Below, piece after piece: positions 33,591-36,722 of a DNA stretch of 36,722 nt (the stretch's first letter is position 1; each line of letters starts with the position of its first letter). The notes beneath the pieces are model-generated. The model was given only the letters and a program-made list of their open reading frames with translations. It had not been told where the DNA came from and did not search any database. The DNA is from Acidimicrobiia bacterium (GTDB taxonomy: Bacteria; Actinomycetota; Acidimicrobiia; Acidimicrobiales; SZUA-35). The DNA is taken from positions 1-36,722 of the forward strand of contig JAOTVU010000030.1 of NCBI GenBank assembly GCA_029863385.1, written 5' to 3'. The position numbers and the translations under genes are program-made.

Positions 33591-34451
33591 TCAGACCACG
33601 ACGTTGACCAGCCTGGGAGCCAGGACGATGATCCTTGTCGGCTCTCGGCCTCCCAGTTGCGCCTGAACCCGCCTCGAGCCGATCGCCAGCGCCTCGGCGT
33701 CGGCAGCGGTGATCCCCGTCGGCACCTCGACCCGGTCCCGCACTCGGCCGTCGACCTGAACCACCATCGTCACCGGGGAGACGATCAGCTTGTCGGGATC
33801 GGCGCTCGGCCACGACCTGGTATGGATGCGCTCACCGTCGTGGCGGATGGCCCACAGCTCGGCTGTGATGTGGGGCACGGCCGGAGCCATCAACAGCAGC
33901 ATGGAGTCGACGGCGAAGGCCAGCGTCGGTCCGTGCGGACCCTCGTCGGACTGGACGTACCTGTGGAGGGTGTTGGTGAACGCCATGAACGCCGCCACCG
34001 CGGTGTTGAACTCCTCGCCCTCGTAGTTGCCGGTCACCCGGTCGATCAGGACGTGGGTTGCGGTTTCGACAGCCCGGTCGGCTTCGATCGGCTGACCGGT
34101 CCGCACGGTGTTGACGATCCTATCGATCGTGGCCTCGTCGGTGGCGGCCAGCCGCCAGACGCGATGGAGGAACCGTTCACAGCCGTTCAACGGGGAGTCC
34201 TCGATGACGAGGTTCTCGGCCGGCCGCTTGGTCGCCAGAATAGCGAGGCGAACGGCATCGGACCCGTGGCGATCTACAAGACGTTCGTAGGCGATCGTGT
34301 TGCTGCCGAACCTGATGGGGGACCGGAGAACCCGGCCGTCGCCGTCGTTGTCGACCTTACACAGCCCGCCGTTGCGCCAACGTTGCTGCCAGCGTGGCTC
34401 GATCTCGGCCGGGTTGTAGCGTCGCATCTCGGCCGCGTCGGCGGGCTCCAT
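33591..34451 (-). CDS. LeuRS-like protein lacking the catalytic and editing core
   Basis: 286 residues from ATG 34451 (MEPADAAEMRRYNP); GTG 34481 and ATG 34460 or 34427 are alternatives. Residues 12-30 (YNPAEIEPRWQQRWRNGGL) match the extreme N-terminus of bacterial leucyl-tRNA synthetases. From residue 55 (YERLVDRHGSDAVRLAIL) the chain matches the region just after KMSKS: the anticodon-binding helical bundle (ERFLHRVWRL, EFNTAVAAFMAFTNTLHRYV, MAPAVPHITAELW) and the C-terminal tRNA-binding domain (VVQVDGRVRDRVEVP ... VLAPRLVNVVV). The Rossmann core with HIGH, the CP1 editing domain and KMSKS (here RSPIRFGSN) are absent, some 500 residues. No frameshift or stop interrupts it, and a TACGAT box lies 7 bases upstream. 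It could be a tRNA-binding paralogue or an in-frame deletion remnant; it cannot aminoacylate. Confidence 0.8.
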   Translation of the reverse strand: MEPADAAEMRRYNPAEIEPRWQQRWRNGGLCKVDNDGDGRVLRSPIRFGSNTIAYERLVDRHGSDAVRLAILATKRPAENLVIEDSPLNGCERFLHRVWRLAATDEATIDRIVNTVRTGQPIEADRAVETATHVLIDRVTGNYEGEEFNTAVAAFMAFTNTLHRYVQSDEGPHGPTLAFAVDSMLLLMAPAVPHITAELWAIRHDGERIHTRSWPSADPDKLIVSPVTMVVQVDGRVRDRVEVPTGITAADAEALAIGSRRVQAQLGGREPTRIIVLAPRLVNVVV

Positions 34452-34458
34452 GCTGTGC

Positions 34459-34464
34459 ATCGTA
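34459..34464 (-). promoter_or_regulatory. Candidate -10 box for the LeuRS-like gene
   Basis: On the minus strand TACGAT lies 7 bases before ATG 34451, placed for a leaderless mRNA, and supports that start. No good -35 was found. Confidence 0.45.
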
Positions 34465-34503
34465 GAACCGACGCGGCCCACGAGGTGGAGTTACGAGGGC
34501 TGC

Positions 34504-34509
34504 TACCGT
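34504..34509 (+). promoter_or_regulatory. Candidate -10 box for the Cys-rich protein gene
   Basis: TACCGT ends 9 bases before ATG 34519. The divergent LeuRS-like promoter is only 40 bases away, so the two could share regulation. Confidence 0.4.
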
Positions 34510-34518
34510 GACGTTGAC

Positions 34519-35196
34519 ATGGTCGAACGTTCGGATGCTGACAGCCCAGCGGAAACCGCTGAACGGTACGTCGACCCGGTCGACGGCACGGTGTGGGACA
34601 TTGACGTCGACTTCCTGCGGTCGAACTGGCGGTGCATCTGGGGCGAGGGCTGTCAGGGGATCCTGCCGGAACGGGCCGAGGCGCTGGGGCAGGGATGCTG
34701 TTCGGTCGGCGCTGAACTGCTCGACGAGGAGGCGGCCACAGTCGAGGCGCTCGGTCTAACACTCGACCCCGTCCGCTTCCAGTTCGCGGCGCAGGCGTCG
34801 TCGGGTGGCGTGCTAACCGGCGATCGGCGGGCGACCCGGGTGATCGATGGCGCCTGCATCTTTCTCAACCGGCCGGGCTTCGATGGGGGAGCGGGCTGTG
34901 CGCTGCATCTGGCGGCGGTCGACGAGGGCGACTCGCCCATCGACTGGAAGCCGGCGATCTGCTGGCAGTTGCCGTTGAAGGTTGACGTCGATGGCAATGA
35001 GGTCCGCCACCTCCGAGCGTGGCGAGCCGACGACTGGGGCGACGATTGTGTTGCCTGGTGTTGCACCGATCGATCGGCGGAACCGAGCGCATTCGTGGGC
35101 GACACACCGGTCGTCGAATCGCTGTTCGAGGAGCTCCGGGCGCTCGTCGGACCGGAAGTCGCGGTGGAGCTCCGAACCCGACTGTCCGAGAGCTGA
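34519..35196 (+). CDS. Cysteine-rich protein, probable metal or Fe-S binder (YkgJ/DUF3109-like pattern)
   Basis: 225 residues from ATG 34519; the frame extends to 34450 but that part crosses the divergent promoters. Ten Cys are arranged C39-x5-C45, C60-C61, C113-x13-C127-x20-C148 and C177-x3-C181-C182. The core GACIFLNRPGFDGGAGCALHLAA ... KPAICWQLPL resembles the C-x-FL ... GCxIH ... KPxxCxxFP layout of CxxCxxCC (YkgJ/UPF0153) and DUF3109 proteins, which are thought to bind zinc or iron-sulfur. There is no signal peptide or membrane helix. Function unknown; it is divergent from the LeuRS-like gene, and a link between the two is only contextual. Confidence 0.7.
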   Translation: MVERSDADSPAETAERYVDPVDGTVWDIDVDFLRSNWRCIWGEGCQGILPERAEALGQGCCSVGAELLDEEAATVEALGLTLDPVRFQFAAQASSGGVLTGDRRATRVIDGACIFLNRPGFDGGAGCALHLAAVDEGDSPIDWKPAICWQLPLKVDVDGNEVRHLRAWRADDWGDDCVAWCCTDRSAEPSAFVGDTPVVESLFEELRALVGPEVAVELRTRLSES

Positions 35197-35236
35197 GTTG
35201 TCAGCTAAATCCGGGTGCGATCCCTTACGGGCGCGC

Positions 35237-35242
35237 TAAACT
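35237..35242 (+). promoter_or_regulatory. Candidate -10 box for tRNA-Ala
   Basis: TAAACT lies 18 bases before the mature tRNA 5' end. A TTGTCA at 35198-35203 is a fair -35 sequence but too far away for this box. Confidence 0.3.
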
Positions 35243-35260
35243 GACCGTCGCACCAAACAC

Positions 35261-35333
35261 GGGGCTATAGCTCAGTTGGTAGAGCGCTTCCATGGCATGG
35301 AAGAGGTCAGGAGTTCAATTCTCCTTAGCTCCA
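35261..35333 (+). tRNA. tRNA-Ala (anticodon GGC)
   Basis: 73 bases fold into a full cloverleaf: acceptor GGGGCTA/TAGCTCC, D arm GCTC-AGTTGGTA-GAGC, anticodon arm CTTCC-ATGGCAT-GGAAG with anticodon GGC at 35294-35296 and U33 present, T arm AGGAG-TTCAATT-CTCCT, discriminator A73. The acceptor contains the G3-U70 wobble that marks alanine tRNAs. CCA is not encoded (ACAC follows), so it must be added by CCA transferase. Confidence 0.96.
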
Positions 35334-35342
35334 CACCCCCGA

Positions 35343-35370
35343 AAACCCCGCTCCAGCAGCGGGGTTTCGT
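35343..35370 (+). terminator. Rho-independent terminator after tRNA-Ala
   Basis: AAACCCCGCT (35343-35352), loop CCAGC, AGCGGGGTTT (35358-35367), then CGTCTTG. A 10-bp stem ending in T residues directly after the tRNA is typical of tRNA transcription ends. Confidence 0.75.
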
Positions 35371-35604
35371 CTTGCAGCGGCAATCTGCGATCTGGCCGGA
35401 ACTGATGGACGATCGCACTTCGATTGCACACTTGTTTGCACATTGACTGTGTAACTCACGTAGGCGCGGATCTGTCTGTTTCTGGTGTGCGCGCCGCACC
35501 CCTGGGGCCCGGGATCCGCGGATGTGATGCATCTAGTGCCCTGACCACAGTGGTTTGAGGGTCGCGTCCACCACTCGGGTTGCTGGGCCTGTTTTGATGT
35601 GGGG
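35371..35604. other. Gap between tRNA-Ala terminator and transposase
   Basis: I see no gene here. Points of note are a near-tandem pair of TTGCACA (35424-35430, 35436-35442), GC-rich CCTGGGGCCCGGG at about 35503-35515, and an imperfect inverted repeat CCCTGACCAC/GTGGTTTGAGGG at 35539-35561. A TA at 35534-35535, directly before the inverted repeat, is a possible IS630 insertion target and left end. Without the right end this cannot be proved. Confidence 0.3.
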
Positions 35605-36722
35605 ATGGCAGAACGTGTGCGTGTGCGTCGATTGAACGATGCTGAGGGCCGCGAGTTGCAACGGATCGTGCGTCGGGGCGGTAAGTCCGACCGATCGATC
35701 GTGCGCTGGCGGCGAGCAATGGTGGTGCTGGCCTCGGCCGGTGGTAACGATGTGGCGACGATCGCCCGGTTGGTGCAGACCTCACCAGACCGGGTAAGGG
35801 AGATGATCCACCGGTTCAACGATTTGGGGATGCGATCGTTGGACCCTCAGTGGGCGGGTGGCCGTCCCCGCCTGATCACGACGAAAGACCGTGAGCTCAT
35901 CGTCAAGACGGCCAAGACCCGACCCGAGAAACTGGGTCGCCCGTTCACCCATTGGTCGCTCCGCAAGCTGGTCGACTACCTGGCCACCAAGAAGGGTCGC
36001 CGGGTCCAGATCGGTCGGGAACGCCTCCGCCAGATCTTGGACGCTGAGGGGATCACGTTCCAGCGCACCAAAACCTGGAAGGAATCGCCGGATCCATTGA
36101 AAGAACAGAAACTGGCTCGGATCGAGTGGTGTCTGGAACACGCCAGAGACCGGACGTTCGCGTTCGACGAGTTCGGGCCGTTGACAATCAAACCAGTGGG
36201 CGGCTCCGGGTGGGCGCCCAAGGGTCGCCCTCAGCGGTTGCGGGCCAACTACCACAAGCCGCACGGGTCCCGGCAGTTCTTTGCCTGCTACTCGATCGGC
36301 GAGGACCACCTGTTCGGTCGGATCGAACGCCGCAAGGGCTGGAAGCCGACCCTCCGGGCGTTGAAAGCAATCCGGGCTCGTCTCGATGATGGTGAATGGA
36401 TCTATGTGATCTTGGACAACCTGAACCATCACCGGGGTCCAATGATCCGTGAATGGTGCGCAGCCAACAACGTCGAGTTGGTGTTCACCCCCACTTATGC
36501 GTCATGGGCGAATCCGATCGAGGCCCACTTCGGGCCGCTTCGCCAGTTCGTAGTGGCCAACAGCGACTACGGCGATCACCCGGCGCTGACCAAAGCCATC
36601 CGGGGCTACCTGCGGTGGCGGAACGCCCACACCCGCGATCCCGAACTCCTCGACGCCGAACGGCGACATCGAGCCAAGATCCGAAGCGAACAACAACGAC
36701 GCTGGGGCCACCCAAAACAACG
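35605..36722 (+). mobile_element. IS630-type transposase gene (open at right window edge)
   Basis: From ATG 35605 the frame is open for 372 codons to the window end without a stop. The N-terminus has helix-turn-helix DNA-binding segments (DVATIARLVQTSPDRVREMIHRFNDLG, then GRPRLITTKDRELIV and WSLRKLVDYL). The DDE catalytic domain has D188 (FAFDEFGPL), D271 (VILDNLNHH) and E306 (NPIEAHFGPLR), the IS630/Tc1-mariner arrangement. The length already equals that of a full IS630 transposase, so it probably ends just outside. It lies 270 bases after tRNA-Ala. No frameshift is seen, so it may be active. Both terminal repeats remain undetermined. Confidence 0.88.

Noticed and set aside
33591..34451. Assembly error deleting the middle of a true leuS
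   Set aside because: Not fully excluded. The joint is in frame, the linker between parts has its own sequence (KVDNDGDGRVLRSPIRFGSN) and KMSKS is altered rather than simply cut out, all of which favour a real gene.
35272..35532. Minus-strand frame covering tRNA-Ala and its terminator
   Set aside because: It overlaps a complete tRNA and its terminator; the predicted protein has the composition of a known type of spurious call over tRNA genes.

Overview
The window is high-GC DNA from an actinobacterium, most likely of the class Acidimicrobiia. That placement is inferred, not tested. It rests on GC-rich codon use, frequent GTG starts, TANNNT -10 boxes a few bases before start codons with no Shine-Dalgarno, the radical-SAM/DUF2344/RNase E/L21/L27/Obg/ProB gene order, and a class II DAHP synthase. 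Most of the window is housekeeping chromosome; accessory material lies mainly at the right end.

Layout. (1) 1-1.6 kb: the tail of an unknown gene converging on a membrane-anchored serine hydrolase. (2) 1.7-6.4 kb, plus strand: proteostasis block tig-clpP-clpX, then folC. (3) 6.5-7.9 kb, minus strand: three overlapping genes for class III signal-peptide pilin-like proteins (one Flp-like, two TadE-like). (4) 8.06-16.4 kb, plus strand: ndk, a hairpin-rich repeat patch, then radical SAM + DUF2344 + RNase E/G + L21 + L27 + Obg + ProB. (5) 16.5-23.3 kb, minus strand: an apparent envelope-stress operon, transcribed AAA+ ATPase (possible TerB-like N-terminus) > MurJ > PspA > GGDEF-EAL. (6) 23.4-26.9 kb, plus strand: MoxR-type AAA+ and VWA (CoxD/CoxE-like) pair, then an unusual sigma-like/anti-sigma-like protein ending in a membrane helix. 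(7) 26.9-29.2 kb, minus strand: class II DAHP synthase and a sigma-70 factor with a clear terminator. (8) 29.4-33.5 kb: nadD and a LytR_C protein (plus), a DUF2157/GDYXXLXY pair (minus), rsfS (plus). (9) 33.6-35.2 kb: a LeuRS-like protein lacking the whole catalytic and editing core, divergent from a cysteine-rich protein. (10) 35.26 kb to the end: tRNA-Ala(GGC) with its terminator, then an IS630-type transposase open at the window edge.

The strongest leads are the core-less LeuRS relative, which keeps an open frame and its own promoter-like -10, and the tail-anchored sigma/anti-sigma-like fusion. Next are the palindromic repeat patch at 8.49-8.67 kb, the orphan Flp/TadE trio inside housekeeping genes, and the envelope-stress neighbourhood of AAA+/PspA/MurJ opposite MoxR/VWA. 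No CRISPR array, prophage, replication origin or recognisable riboswitch was seen. No gene-free gap exceeds 300 bases; the longest are 8474-8769, 35334-35604 and 29185-29434.
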